A stretch of DNA of 64,000 nt from Tetranychus cinnabarinus (lineage: Eukaryota; Arthropoda; Arachnida; Trombidiformes; Tetranychidae). A program made the position numbers and the translations under genes. Below the pieces are notes generated by a model that saw only the letters and a list, made by a program, of their open reading frames with translations, was not told the DNA's origin and did no database searches. The first letter of the stretch is position 1, and each line of letters opens with the position of its first letter. Location: NCBI GenBank assembly GCA_022266195.1, contig WHVY01000002.1, forward strand, positions 9,687,001 through 9,751,000, given 5' to 3'. This document shows, piece after piece, positions 11,772 through 25,481 of the stretch.

Positions 11772-12497
11772 TTAGTAATGGGTGAAAGTGGCTGTAAACT
11801 TATTCAACAAGAATTTGAATTGCCACAAACATTGGTCCATTGTTTTTCTTGAAATACTCATTGACTCAGAAACGAAACTATCGTCTCTATAAAAAGTATA
11901 GTTTCGCATTTCATTGGACAATGATTTTATACGTTCAAGGATCTTCATGTCCACTCGATCTGCACGTCCCATGGATACTTCACACATACGAACCATCTCA
12001 ATGTCACTAATATAAGCGTCCATCATAGCTTGAAGCTCATCTCTTGGGAAACTATCGCGTGAATTGACAGTCAAGTAATCAACATAATGCAAATTCATGA
12101 CATTGCTAACATCGGCTATAAGTTGGACAATATGTGAGTAAGATTCAAAAAATTCACCGTTTTGAGTGTCATTTGCATTCATTGATTCCAAAAGTAAGTT
12201 TAACGATTGTTCAGTTGAATTGCAAAAGATTTTTGCATCTTCAAGAATCGATTTGCTTTCGTATAAAGTCTTGACTTGATCAATTCGTCGAGTTATCATA
12301 GAAGTTAGTACTAGCCTGGGCATATCTTCACGAGCGTATAGACTTTTCATGAAGGTAAACTCTCGTAGTGATGTGGAGTATGATACATTGATCACGGCAA
12401 CTAATTCAAAATGAAAAGACAAGAGGTTTTAAAGAAATGAAAGTCAAGAAAAAATGAACAACTTACATAAAAAGATGAGTCCGATCGCAGTTTTCAT
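11772..12497 (-). CDS. Tandem secreted protein family, copy 3 (two exons)
   Basis: Exon 1 is 12467-12497, the intron is 66 bp, and exon 2 is 11772-12400. The product is 219 residues. Signal peptide MKTAIGLIFLF plus AVINVSYS is followed by a helical, charged body. The signature reads DIEMVRMCEVSMGR, RVDMKI and QCLWQFKF, matching copy 5 most closely, and both have exactly 219 residues. The two signature Cys may pair; one further Cys (KIFCNST) is private to this copy. The upstream region carries TATATA at 12604-12609. The function is unknown; the intact frame, splice sites and promoter argue that it is functional. Confidence 0.72.
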
Positions 12498-12603
12498 TGT
12501 ATTAGCTTCCAAAGTAGTTAGTCAATGTTAATAAATCAAAAGTAAACTGTTTTAGAAATAACTTGTTCAACTCAAATGAACTGAATAGATCTCAATTCGT
12601 CCC

Positions 12604-12609
12604 TATATA
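12604..12609 (-). promoter_or_regulatory. TATA box, copy 3
   Basis: TATATA sits 107 bp upstream of the copy 3 ATG, in the block conserved with the upstream regions of copies 1, 4 and 5. Confidence 0.4.
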
Positions 12610-13321
12610 TGCTGATTTGTTCATTCACAGCATTGATGCACAATCTATCTATCTTTGTTTTTTTGCAAATTCAAGCCAGTTTAATCCATGTAAAATTGAA
12701 GAACTTTGTACATCCGCCTATGATCATTTGTCCAGTTTCAATTAGAACAATGATAATGAGTAATAAGATATAATTGAGCGATAAACAGCATTCCTTCAAA
12801 CATTCAAAAAGTGTTTTCAAAGGTAAGTCGCTAACTCAGGCCATTAGCTCATAATTGAACACATCCAATAAATTCATGTTACACCCTTGGATCACGCCAT
12901 TGATACCACCAGTTATAATCATTAATTTTGAATCATTATCATAACTATCGATACTATCCAGTAAATATTATTTACCATGAATATTTTTTTCGATATACTG
13001 GATGATATCAGATAGACGGTTTAGCCTCGTTCAATATTTCTGATATTTTGTAAAGATTGGTGCAAAAGTATTGTAAAATTGAATTTATCATGGTTTTAAG
13101 CATAAAGTTCGCGTGTTGATTATGACACGTTAATTTGGTAAGCAATTAGTGCCGGTAAAATGAACAAAGTTGATTGCCGTCCCTTGAGTGCCAGTTTTAT
13201 TGTTTTGCAGTCCTCTTTATACACTTGTACTTAGAAACCTGGCAGCACTCACTAGCCAATCAGCGAGAGGATTCATTCATTTCTTAAGTTTTCATGACTT
13301 TGCAATAGGACATTATCCTCA

Positions 13322-13393
13322 TCACTACGAAAGTTGGATTTTATAAAAAGTCTGTATCCTCGTGAAGATGTACCGAACCTATTGCTAACTTTA
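13322..13393 (+). pseudogene. Inverted fragment of the secreted family
   Basis: On the plus strand, opposite to every other copy, 24 codons read as the start of the mature protein (SLRKLDFIKSLYPRED, then VPNLLLT). They are closest to copy 1 (SLRELDFIKSLYPRED). Homology starts and stops abruptly. No exon 1, intron or downstream coding sequence accompanies it, so it is an isolated inverted piece inserted just 3' of copy 4. Confidence 0.75.
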
Positions 13394-13532
13394 TGCCAAA
13401 GCAATTCAGGATTTTATATATGCAATTACTCTATTCTAAACAGATTTGTTTTGACATCCTCTGCAGTTTATAAATACTTGAAACAATTTATTTATGCTTG
13501 ATTTTAATGAATAATAGACTCCAAAATTATAC

Positions 13533-14244
13533 CTAATAAACAGAGAAAGTTGAAATGAATTGATCCAACAAGAACTTAAATTGCCACCAAACTTGATCCA
13601 TTGTTTGTTGTGAAACAAGGTCCTCTCGAGCGTTGAATGAATCCTCCGTATCAAAATGATAATTTCGTAAATGATTGAACGATCTTAGACGATCAAAGAT
13701 CTTCATATCCACTCGCTTTGCACGTCCTAAGGGTATTTCACACATACGAACCATCTCAATGTCATCAATATAACCGTCCATCATGGCTTGAAGTTCAGCT
13801 CTTGGGAAACTAGAGCGCGAATCAACAGTCAAGTAACTAATGCTAGTAAGTTTCATGATTTTTTCTGTATCGATGAGATGGCTAACGATATATGAGTAAA
13901 GTTCATCGACATCATCGATATGAGTGTCTTTTGAAACCATTGATTCAACGCTTCATCAGTAGTATTCAGAAATGTTTTAAAGTCTTCAGCAATCCATTCT
14001 CTTGCACAAAAAGTCCTTACTTGATCAATTCGTCACTTTACCATAGCAGTTAAGACCGACTTCGGCACATCGTTATGATCACGTTCATATAGACTTTTTA
14101 GGAATTCCAACTCTCGTAGTGATGCTGAGTAAGACACATTGATCACGGCAACTAATTCAAAATGGAAAAAGTCATTAAAAGAATTGAAAAGTCAAGAAAA
14201 ATGAACAACTTACATAAAAAGATGAGTCCGATCGTATTTTTCAT
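13533..14244 (-). pseudogene. Tandem secreted protein family, copy 4 (disabled)
   Basis: Exon 1 (14214-14244), the 62-bp intron with GTAAGT/TAG, and the start of exon 2 (14151) are intact. An in-frame TGA at 14033-14035 then replaces the first Arg codon of the conserved RRIDQV motif. A second lesion near 13950 removes about seven codons and shifts the frame. The remaining 135-codon frame (13533-13940) still carries the signature DIEMVRMCEIPLGR and RVDMKI, but the C-terminal motif reads QVWWQFKF, so one signature Cys is also lost. TATAAAG is still present at 14353-14359. This is a recently dead copy. Confidence 0.8.
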
Positions 14245-14352
14245 TGTAATATTATAGCTTCCAAGTCAGTTAGTCAATGTTAATAATTCAAAGGTAAACT
14301 GTTTTAGTAACAACTTGATCAACTTAAATGAATTGAATATAACTCAGCTCGT

Positions 14353-14359
14353 CTTTATA
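14353..14359 (-). promoter_or_regulatory. TATA box, copy 4
   Basis: TATAAAG on the minus strand, 109 bp upstream of the ATG of the disabled copy 4. It is preserved although the coding sequence is broken. Confidence 0.45.
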
Positions 14360-14913
14360 TCTACATGATTTGCTTTAATCAATGCATTAAATCAATTACT
14401 AATAATTAGCGCTAAATCTATCTTCGTTGCTAACTTATGTTTTCAAAAATGGATTCAACTAATGAATTCAGCATTCAATTTTACATCTTTATTGTTTAGG
14501 TTCCAGAGAAATTCCGTGGTAAACAGTTTTCCCTATTCTTTTGTTTTTCACCCTCGAAATTCATTGGAACAAGAACAAAGGATCAAGAATATCGAACAAT
14601 GGTAAGTTCATGGAGATGTGTAATTCATGACCTGTGTTATCAGCTTTAATTTATTTTGATAATCATATTCTGAGTGTTTGAAGCATCGTAGGTGAAATTA
14701 TAATAATTAGCTGATCAATTGAATTGTATTCAATGCTTAAATCCATTTTTGCAAATATACAGTAAGATGTCAACTAACAATCTTCAATACTCTGTTCTCA
14801 AATCAGATGTGATTTGATCTTATTTTCAGTTTTCAATTATTGAATGAAACGATTATATTTAATGCTTCAATATTTATTCCATTTTAATAGTTAATAAAAC
14901 TCCAAAATTATTC

Positions 14914-15631
14914 TTAGTAATGTATGAAAGTGGATGTAAACTTATTCAACAAGAATTTGAATTGCCACAAACATTGGTCCATTGTTCTTCTTGAAATACT
15001 CATTGACTCAGAAACGAAACTATCGTCTCTATAAAGAGTATAGTTTCTCACTTCATTGGACAATGATTTTATGCGTTCAACGATCTTCATATCCACCCGA
15101 TTTGCACGTCCCATGGATACTTCACACTTACGAACCATCTCAATGTCATCAATATAACCGTCCATCATGGCTTGTAGGTTATCTCTTGAGAAACTATCGC
15201 TTGTGTCCACAGTCAAGTGGTCAACAGGATGAATTTGCATGAGATTGTTTACTTCGTTTAAAAGATGAACAATATGTGAGTAAGATTCAAAAAGATCACC
15301 GATTTGAGTGTCATTTGAATTCACTGATTCCAAAAGTAATCCCAACGAATGTTCAGTAGAAGTGTAAAAAGTTTTTCCATCTTTAAGAATCGATTTTCTT
15401 TCGTATAAAGTCTTGATTTGATCAATTCGTCGAGTTATCATAGAAGATAGTATTTGCTTTGGTACATCTTCACTAGCATACAGAATTTTCATGAATTCCA
15501 ACTCTCTTAGTGTTGTAGAGTATGACACATTGATCACGGCAACTAATTTAAAATACAAAAAAAGGAATTAAAACAAATTAAAAGTCAATGAACAACTTAC
15601 ATAAAAAGATGAGTCCAATCGTATTTTTCAT
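14914..15631 (-). CDS. Tandem secreted protein family, copy 5 (two exons)
   Basis: Exon 1 is 15601-15631, the intron is 58 bp, and exon 2 is 14914-15542. The product is 219 residues and closest to copy 3. Signal peptide MKNTIGLIFLF plus AVINVSYS is followed by the charged helical body. The signature reads DIEMVRKCEVSMGR, RVDMKI and QCLWQFKF with both conserved Cys. Sequons are present (ALQNDT-type spacing in the middle, NYT before the last helix). TATAAAG lies 103 bp upstream. It is the outermost recognised copy; partial upstream homology continues to about 16330 without coding sequence. Confidence 0.72.
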
Positions 15632-15733
15632 TGTAATGGCTAGAAAATCAGTCAGTTAAAGTTAACAAATCAAAGGTAAACTGTTTTAGTAAAACTTGAT
15701 CAACTTGAATGAATTGAATAGATCTCAACTCGT

Positions 15734-15740
15734 CTTTATA
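15734..15740 (-). promoter_or_regulatory. TATA box, copy 5
   Basis: TATAAAG on the minus strand, 103 bp upstream of the copy 5 ATG, followed by TATATA; same context as copies 1 and 4. Confidence 0.5.
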
Positions 15741-15839
15741 TATACGCTCATAGGTTCGATAAAAGCATTGATGTACAATCTATCGCTAAATCGATCTCTG
15801 TTGCCTTGTTTTTTGCAAATTTAAACCAGTTCAATGTAA

Positions 15840-18800
15840 AAATGAGGCCCTTTGTAATGCCACCCAAGATTATCTTTGTCGTTTCAAACCGAAAAATGAT
15901 GAAGTTGTTATTGAATTGAATAAAAAGATGTATATAAAGTGATAAACAGCAATGCACCAAACATTTGAATCATTTTTAGGCGACCCATTGAACCAATTAC
16001 TAATAATTTGCGCTAAATCTATCTTCATTACTAGCTTATTGACTGTGCTTGCAATAATTAATTCTGCGAATTCAGCAGATGATTTCAAAGCTATTGTTGT
16101 CTATCTATTACCTGATTTTTAAGTACAATCAGCAATGCTTCAAACATTCAAAAAGTGTTATCGAGGTAAAATCGCTAACACAGGCCATTATCTCATTATT
16201 GAACACATCCAATGAATCCATGTTAAATGCATGGATCACCATTAATATCAGAACATATCAGATAGTCAGTGTAGTGTCGTCCAATATTCATTCATTGATT
16301 CTTTGTAAAAATTCGTATCAAAGTATTGTTTGATTGTTTTTTTCAGGGTTTCAAGTATTATTTGTCCACTTTAACACGTTAATTTAAGGTATGGGCCCTA
16401 AATTTTGTCAGTATAACGATGTATATTGGTGGAGATCTCAAAACGATGTTAATCGGTCGGTAGCAATATGTTATATGCCGATCGAAAGATGGCGGCCCAT
16501 TCTCTACACTCTACAAAACACTTCATCAAGAGTTAATTTTCAATTCTAACAAGTTAATTTAATTTTTGATTTACCCTTTTTTCTTCACTTTAACTTGAAT
16601 ATCTGCAGTACCCATTAATCAACATACAATAAACTACTTATGAAATTGTAACTTTTTCAGCTCAACTATCTATTCACAGAGCTTTAATAACGAGTCCTTT
16701 TGTGAAGAAAGCTAGAAATTCAATTTAATGGCTCTTGTTTTTATCATAATTCATAGATGGGAACAAAAAAGGTCATATCAACATATCTTATTCAAATCAT
16801 CACATTTTAAAGAAACGGCACGAAAGATTTTTCTTGTCTATTTGAACAGTCAATAGCGATAAGTGGAACAAGATGAAACTCAAGCCATTTAATCAGTAAA
16901 CAAACTAAAAATAAAACTGAAATTCAACAAAATCGCCAAATAAATTATCGTTCCTTTAATTCCATGAATATTACATCTTTCCTAAAACACTTTGAAACTG
17001 GCAGTAAAGTCAACCCTTCCTTATAAACGAGACCCCTGAACCGCTCATCACACCTTGATTATCAGAATCCGATTCATCTTCGAAAGATTATTGACAATGA
17101 TTAATGTTTTCTAGTTGAGTCGTATTAAATCAAACTCTTCTGAAACTCTAGTTCAATGTCAACCCATTTTTGGGACAAATTTGAAATCCTGTGGAAGTGG
17201 AAGATCCTGTTTTGTTCAATAGGAAATCTTGCTATCTGATGAATGAAACAATAATATTGACTATGAAACTAGAGGAACTGAAAAGCTGACCTTATCTTTA
17301 GCATTTTACAATGGGCCTTATATCGTATCAAACATGAGTTGTAGGTGCAATAAAACAACAATTAATCCTCAAGTCAACAGGACGAGCTTCCATTGGATTA
17401 ATAAACTTGTATGATTAATTGCAAGATAAGGTTGATTCGACAACCAAACTGATCTTTGACTGCTCATAATTTAATATTTCCGGCTAACAGTTTGGGTGCA
17501 AATATGAAAAGGTAACAAATTGAAATATGTAAACATTAATATTAATCAACACTAAGGTAACAATCAATAATGTAGATAATTGCTGTTTGACAAATGAAGC
17601 CCAAATAGTTGCCTCGATACCCTCTAATGTTCACATTTTGATCTTTCATTAACTTTATTTGTCTCTAATTTTGTCTCCAATCAGATGTCAACACTTCCCC
17701 AGCAACATCAGCAACAGCTTTAAAGACAACAGTCAATCACTTGCTAATAATGAAACATTATCATTCAGCAGAAGTATAATAATGTTGAAACGGATATAAT
17801 AAATCATCAATGAATTGAATGTAAAACTAAAGATTTGTAAAAAAGATGATAAATGAGCAAAAAAAGGAGATAAAATGAGGAATGAATGGCGAACGAAAAC
17901 GCAAAGCAAAAGACAAAAGGTTCGTTCCCTGCTTTATTCAAAAGATATTATTGAATCATTTGAATCGGTAAATCACGGAATGATTATGCCAAATTAATTT
18001 TTGTCATCATTTTCATTTTTTTCTCTCAATCGGGTTAGTCTGGAAGAAGGTTCATTATTAAATGTATTATATTGAACGATATTGAAGTTTGCATGGGACG
18101 ATGCCTCATAATGGTTAAGCTTGACGGTAATGATGATGACTTGTTGATGGCGATGGCTAAAAATTATTTTCAAGCTCTGCTTAACCAGTTATCCATTTGT
18201 CAAAAATGTCAGTCAATCTCTTCTTTTGTTCACCTGTTCACCTTAAAATCATGTTCACACACTCAACAAAACGATGATGAGACCCGATTAGACCATAAAT
18301 AACATAAATTGAATCCGGTACCAATTACAATGCCATCTTGCTCAGAATACCTTGAGATTGAAACAGATCCAAATCACCAGTTTGAATTCAACATGCAAGT
18401 TAACAATTAAACCATTTGCAAAGACCAAAACATCCATAATTTTTTACCCATTTGGGTATCAAACTGAATCTTCATCTCAATGTTTTCAAATCATCCAGAT
18501 AATAGCTGAACATTTATTGATATGATTTCCTTTATTTCCTGATCAGTTGATTCAAGCAACATTCAACTAACATTCAACCATTCAATACAATCATTTTGAC
18601 AACTGTGTGAATAAAACTTCAATTGAAATACATTTTAATTGTTATTCCGGGCTTTATGACTGAACCCAAGCTATTTGCTTAATTTCATTCAATATTCATC
18701 CAACATTTGAACAATTAAAGAAATCATGTTTTCCCTCATGTAATTGAATTGAACATCATTTGCTTTTCAGAGAATGTTTAAACCTTTTGATTGTCTTGAT

Positions 18801-21800
18801 CAATACAATTTATATTGTTGTTAAACTGGTTACAATTGAACATCAAAATATTCACAATTAAAAAGTAAAGGATAGCAATTTCAATAATGTAGTTTCCCTG
18901 TTAATCCTCTCTGCAATTGAATCAATTGTTTATGAAAAAAAACGGGAAAACAATTAACGTTAACTAAAAAAGTAAATGATAAGTTGACATTTAACTACTT
19001 GTATTGCTACCATCAACAATCGAGGTTTACAATTACAATTGTAATGATACAATACTTATAACTAAAGGTAATCATGATTTTGACACAGAACACACAATGC
19101 TTAATACCATTTAAACTATCAACTAATTAGGGTAAAAAACGATAACCACTCCTGTCTTGATTGTCAACCATTAACATGTAATGTTGTGATGAGCCTTAAA
19201 CACACAGTTTTAATTGTAATCAAATTAATGGACAAATTAAAGCCAAGATTGATCTGTAAGATTGAAAAAGACAATAAGAAACCAAACCCAAAATGGTTCA
19301 TCAAAGTAAACCTAAAACCCAAAAGCCAAAACAAAGGTTAACTGTTTTATCCTTGTAATTAAAACAGTTCAACTTACGATTATCATTATCATTTGCATTA
19401 TTACACAAAAATTAATTAACTTGAAAAAATATATAATAAGGTGAGGCTATTAACGTATTATTTGTATAAGACAGAAGTAAATATAAAGTGAAAGTATTAA
19501 TAATAATGGCTATTATGATTGAAGTCAAGACAAGTTGAAGTTATTAGTACAATATGAATAAACAAATGACATGAAAGCAGCCATGGTCAACAGCTTAATG
19601 ATAACAATTTAAGCAAATAATTAATTCAATGGTAACCACAATATAAAAGGATCATAAAGTAACACACCTCAATTAACCTGGCCTAGTGCCAATAAGGTAG
19701 AGTGACAAGTAAATATGGCTTGCTGTAAAAGTAGTTCACCTTGGGCCAAGTTTGCCATTTACGATGGTTTTACAGTCCAATGGATTTATGCCTTTAATTG
19801 TACTTCTAATTGACTCTACTTTCTTACTCATTTCATCATCATCATCATCATCAGCAACAGCAGTCGCATCATCACAACAGTTAGTCATAACTTCCTCCTT
19901 TACCTAACGCAACTTGTTTCACTTTTCAGTGTTGGTCTTCAGGCAGAGTCATTCAATTTGGGTTATTTTGGTTTTAAATGTTTCTCTTGCTTAACAGTAA
20001 CAATTTGACAGTCATCATTATCATCCGTATCCTCGTCTTTACCATCATCTGTATCATCATTATCTTCCCTTCGCCGTCTCCGCCATCTACTACCATTTGG
20101 TAGCTTGTAGCTTAACCTCTTTTTTAGCCAACGATTTTACATATTTTGTACTCTCAGTACCTTGAAGGTTTTTATGAAGGTTAATTTAGCTTCTAATGTC
20201 TTTTAATGTAATCATTTGAAAGCTAACTGGAAACATAATTATTAAATTGTGAACCTGTGAAACTAGTAGCTTTATTTAGAAGCGAAAGCTATTTTTTGGA
20301 GGTAAACAAGTTGCTTTTCAGTCATCATTAGAGACACTTTGTTTCTCGTTATTATTATTTGCATTGAATTAAATACATTAATAGCACTTGCCAGACAAAA
20401 TAAATTGTTGAACTAAATTGTTTACTTGTTGATAAATAAACTGGTTAATACAGTTAATACGGTACATTGAATTTGAAATCAACAGGGGAACCAAAAATGA
20501 AGGTAAAAGGAAGTGTTTTATCTATTAATTTGCGGTTAAAATTCAGCTAAATGACTAAAAATTGTCGCCATTTAAATAGATTGAACAAATAAATAAATTT
20601 AAATTGCTAAGAGAAAGTGAAATTTTATTAAAATTAATTTAGAAACGCAATTTTACACATTTGGGTGCAAATAATTTACCAATTCAATGATTGCGCCCTT
20701 TTTATTTATAATCAGCTGACCTTTTCCTCGGTTCAAGTTTTACCGGTAAACTCGGTTAAGCTGTAAGTTGTTATTGATAAACTTGGATTTATTTAGTGAT
20801 TTTGGATTGATTTATTGTTAAACAAACAATCTTTAGATGTTACTTGATTGTAATTGTAACAATCAACCAGCTAAACCCACAACTTCCTGGTAAAATTTTG
20901 TTACAAGGATCAAGGAATACGTTATATTGTTGGTGCTTTTTCTTGGGATGGCTTTTCAATTGGCTTTTTTTACTGGCGTTTTTCCTATCAAAGTTTAGTC
21001 AAGCAAATTAACACTTTTTTGGACTGATTGATTGTTGATCAAGTTAATTCTTGATAAAGGCAAGGATGATTATGGGATTGCTGATGGTTGATGGTGGCGT
21101 TGAAAAATACAACAAAAAGCAGCAACTTAGACAACATCGATAGTGATACAATACAAGAAGTACAACAATGCAACAGCTCGATGAGAGTAAATCTTATGAA
21201 AAAGATTGGTTACACGCTAATTACTGATCCTTTAAACGTTAATTCTTCCAAGTTTTGTTGATTGTTAAGTTTAACTTTTTTACCTGGTGTTGCCTTTTTG
21301 TTCGGGATGTTATTTCAATAAAAGCTGATGTTGATTGGACAACAACAGGAGTCAAAAAAAAGAGGAAAACTTCGGACCAATGACTTTTTGGAATGATTTG
21401 CTTTGATTATTCTTGATTGATTCTTTGTTTCTGTCCATTCTATTTCATCGTGCATTTAGTAACTATTACAGTGAGATTCGTTTCATGAAAAACAGTTTTA
21501 TTGTTAAAACATGATCCAACAGCAGCTTAAGGAGCGCAAAGCAGTGAAAAAAGTCACTTCGTTGGAACCTTGAATAGTTAATCAAAAGATGAGCAAAAAA
21601 AGCTGATTGTGGTTAAATTGCAGCACAATAGATGAAGATTAACCAGAAATTCCTATTTCCTCAACATTGATAGCTGCAACTTGAGCCTGATCAATAATCA
21701 TCTCAATCCTGATCATGACAATTAAATAATTTCAAATGGTTGAATTGGAAAGATTAAAATGAATCAATTTTCTTCATCATTAATCGTGAGTCGACTGTTA

Positions 21801-24800
21801 ATCCTCAAAACGCTCCAACTGGCTTGGAATCGCTGTCCATTACAATTACATCAGTCTGACCATTAACTTGAATCAATGGAAACTCCTTTTTTTCAATCAT
21901 TTTCCTGTTCCAAAATGGTCTCCAAAAATTCTGATCAATTTATACCGATTCAATAAAGAAAGTGGATTCAAGTTTCATCCAAATAACCATTACCAGGCGA
22001 AGCAAGAAAATACCGTAAATTTTAAACAATATTTCAATTCATTTGCTCATTACTGCCACTTCAATGCAAATGATACACTCGGCATTTGATTATTACACTC
22101 ATCAACCTGCAAGTTGTCATTTCACTTAAACATTATTGTCAATTAAGTTAATTATCGCAACAATTAAGACTAACATTTAACATTATTTTAAAGCAAACAA
22201 AGTGTATGTTGGATTAACATTTTGAAAGTCAACTTTAAGTATATTTCATGAATTACAAACAGTAGACAACTGTGATTAGTAAACATTTAATTGAATCAAA
22301 CGACTCCAACATTGAGTCATGTAATTACACTTGTCAATTTGCAATCAAATAAGTTGATTGAAAAATATCAATTTCAATATTTACTCATCAATAAACTCCA
22401 AGAATGAACAAAACAAAACAAATCTCATCTGTTTAACCCAATATTTAGGTTACTTGGGTTAAATTTATGTTAACCATTATTATACCTCAAGGTATAACCT
22501 TTTTAGTGTTAATCAAAAGGCCTTACCTTGATCAGTTGTAACACTAATCAAAGTATAAATAAAAAGTAAACAATATTATTTTGCTTTTTGATTGGACGCG
22601 AGTCCGAAAAAAAGGTCAAATTGTTTGATTCTCATCGGGTAATGGTTAAAAAATGAAGTGAAAAAATGTTCTTACAATTTGTGTATCAAGTTGATGATGA
22701 TGTTGATTGTTGTAATGATAATAATAATAGTAATTTAATATCGTTTTCAGTCTATAAAACTAAACTGTCATCATCGCCATCATGAAAATGAATGAAATTT
22801 GCCTTAAGGATGAGAAAAAACAAAAAGCAAAATAAAAGGTAATAACAATTTTAGTGTTTCGTTTCCAATCAAATTGTCTATTCAATAGTTGAATTATCAA
22901 CAAATTTTTCCTCCTTTGATCATCTAAGTGTTTTCAATGTCAGCTTACAATTTGCATTTCAACTGCAAGTCAATAAATCATGAAAGTCTCTGTTTTTACT
23001 CAGCAATTAACATGACTTTAAATCAATGATCAACTCTGATTCCAAGTAAATAAAAAGCATTCAGTTGAACTGGAGACACTTGTAAAAGCCAGAAATGTTT
23101 TGAAAGTGTTTAAGTTAAATGTTGAGATATTTGATTAAATTAGTGATATGTTTAAAATGATTGCTAATTGTTAACTGACCCGACTGTTGATTAAAGAGAA
23201 AAGTCAAGTTTAATTAACTAGTTCAATGGTAACTATTGAATGGATGAAACAAACCCTTAAAATGGTCTTACAGTCATCATAATCATCATTCATTCATACT
23301 TCTCATTTGAAAGTTTATTGATGAACCTTGATTGTTGAAGAGGTTACCAAGGCGAATCAGGTCATAATGAGGATTCAATTGTAATTCTGATTGATAATAA
23401 GCAGTAAAGTTAGTTAACAACAATTGTCATAACAATTCAAGATTAAAAACATTTGATCGAAACGCTGGTAACAATGAAAGAACTGAAAAAACGTTTTCCA
23501 AATCATAATCAACCTTTTTTGTTTCACTCTTTTTGCTTCACTTAACTTTTAGTTTATCCACTATTTAATAGCAAATAAACGTCATTTAAATCCTTAATTA
23601 TCAATATAAGCTCTAAACAATTAACCATTTTTATAATTGTACTTAATACCAGCTTAAGCTTGCGATCATCATTTGATTGATGCGAAAAAGGTTTACTTAA
23701 GAGTTCATTAAATCAACTATTAAGGATAGAGAAGACAAAATTTGTTGATTATTGATTTATCAATCAATTGTTATTCCTAATTATGTTAACCAGTTTACCC
23801 ATAAAGACAGAATCTAAACATTTGAAGCTTTTACTGGTTTCACTCTTAAACCAGATTTTTTCTGGTTACCAAGAAGTGACAATTTTCTGGTAAAATCATT
23901 GATAAACCAGATTTCAATGTTTGGGTTTAATCTGAGATCTTGTTTTACCTTAACTATCAGTTTATGTTTACATCAAAATGACTTGTATTTTACATGTTTT
24001 GGGTTATGAAAGCAATTGGCAAAATTGTTTTGACAGTCTTATTGATGAATTTTGTTTACCTTTCAAGTAATTAGCAGATCATTTATACATTAATAGATTG
24101 CTGTTTCAATTGCTTTTCAAATGTTATTTCAATTAATAAATTTAGCTTGAAGCAATTTCAACTGGAAAGCAATTGCTGCAAATTCAAAGTATTATTTGAA
24201 AAGCAATAGTAGAAGCGATCAAAAATGAAATTTGAAATTTTATTGTTTCTATTATTGCTATCATTGCTATTATTAAGTACAATTATGTGATTTGAGAATG
24301 TTCAAAAGATGATTAAAAGAAAGAGTTAATTGTTGGATTGATTAATGAAAGAAGCAGATTAACAATGGGAAAATGTAACTTAATGGGAAAAATGATGTTT
24401 TGGTTTGGCAGCAAAAATGAACCATATTTTTCAAGATCTCAAAAAGCCTAACCTGCCATTCATTTTGTTATTGACACTTATTTGTCATAAGATGACGATT
24501 ATCAAGATGATGATAAAGATGATGATGAACATGATGAGGTGAAAATATCATTTTGTTTACAGCAGAAAAAAAAGTAAAGAAACAACAGAAAAAAGCAAGT
24601 CAATAGTAAACATGAAATTGAGTTTTTTTTCTGCAAAACCATGAGAATGTTTTGGTTCTTTTTTATTTCTGTTTACTTTGGGACATTTTTTGCTCCTTAT
24701 TTTTTGTCTTCATTGTGATAACAAAAGATTTTATCATCTTTTCTTAGGTATTGACCTGTTTTCATTCGGAAGAGATGATGACAAGTATTGAGATAGCGAA

Positions 24801-25481
24801 GGCAAAAGGCGAAATGAAAACATGGCAAATGATCAAAGTTTAGTCATTTTACAAAGCTTCAGTAAATATCATTATTGGTCATCAAGTAATCATTGAGATA
24901 ACCTTAAAAATGCCAAAATCATAACCATTAATATAACAAACAAAATCCAATACTGGAATGAATCTTGAAGGGAAAATAGGAATTTCCTGGTTAAATTGAC
25001 TTCTCAATATTATCGTTCTTAAATGAGACAAACAATTGATTTGATTAACTTTGACTAAACTGTTCTTGTATTGACCATTAATTGCAATATTAAAGTGACT
25101 TGAACAGCAACAGCTTATAAATTGTCACTTAAATGATTGTTTCATAAATAACAATCAATGCACCGGTTTCCGGTTAATGATGACAATTAATTTTGAGTTT
25201 ATTCAATTTTGATTGAAATTGATTGTCAAAGTGTGCTTCAAGATTGGAGTTGATTTTGGGTTAAACTTGAAATGTTTTAACATTCATATTTTATTAATAG
25301 CAATTTACTGTTAATGTTTAATCGGTTGTTGATGGTGATACAATGATATCTGATTAGCCATAGCCTTTGGATCATAACTGATTTAATTGATTATTCAAGG
25401 ATTGAATGAATTTTAAAAAGGTTAGCCTTTTATCAAAGGTTATCAAAGCGTTAGTTTTGATTGAAATCCATGGAAAGTAAT
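15840..25481. other. Long intergenic region without supported genes
   Basis: Up to about 16330 the sequence repeats the far-upstream block of copy 3 (compare 12780-13080), so it is the edge of the duplicated cluster. Beyond that it is AT-rich with short GAT/ATC repeats. Short open frames at 18072-18302 and 21868-22089 have no domain, signal peptide or splice context. Regulatory sequence for a neighbour is possible but not visible. Confidence 0.5.

Noticed and set aside
16391..16500. Possible short element bounded by ATGGGCC and GGCCCAT
   Set aside because: Only 7 bp match at the ends and there is no target duplication.
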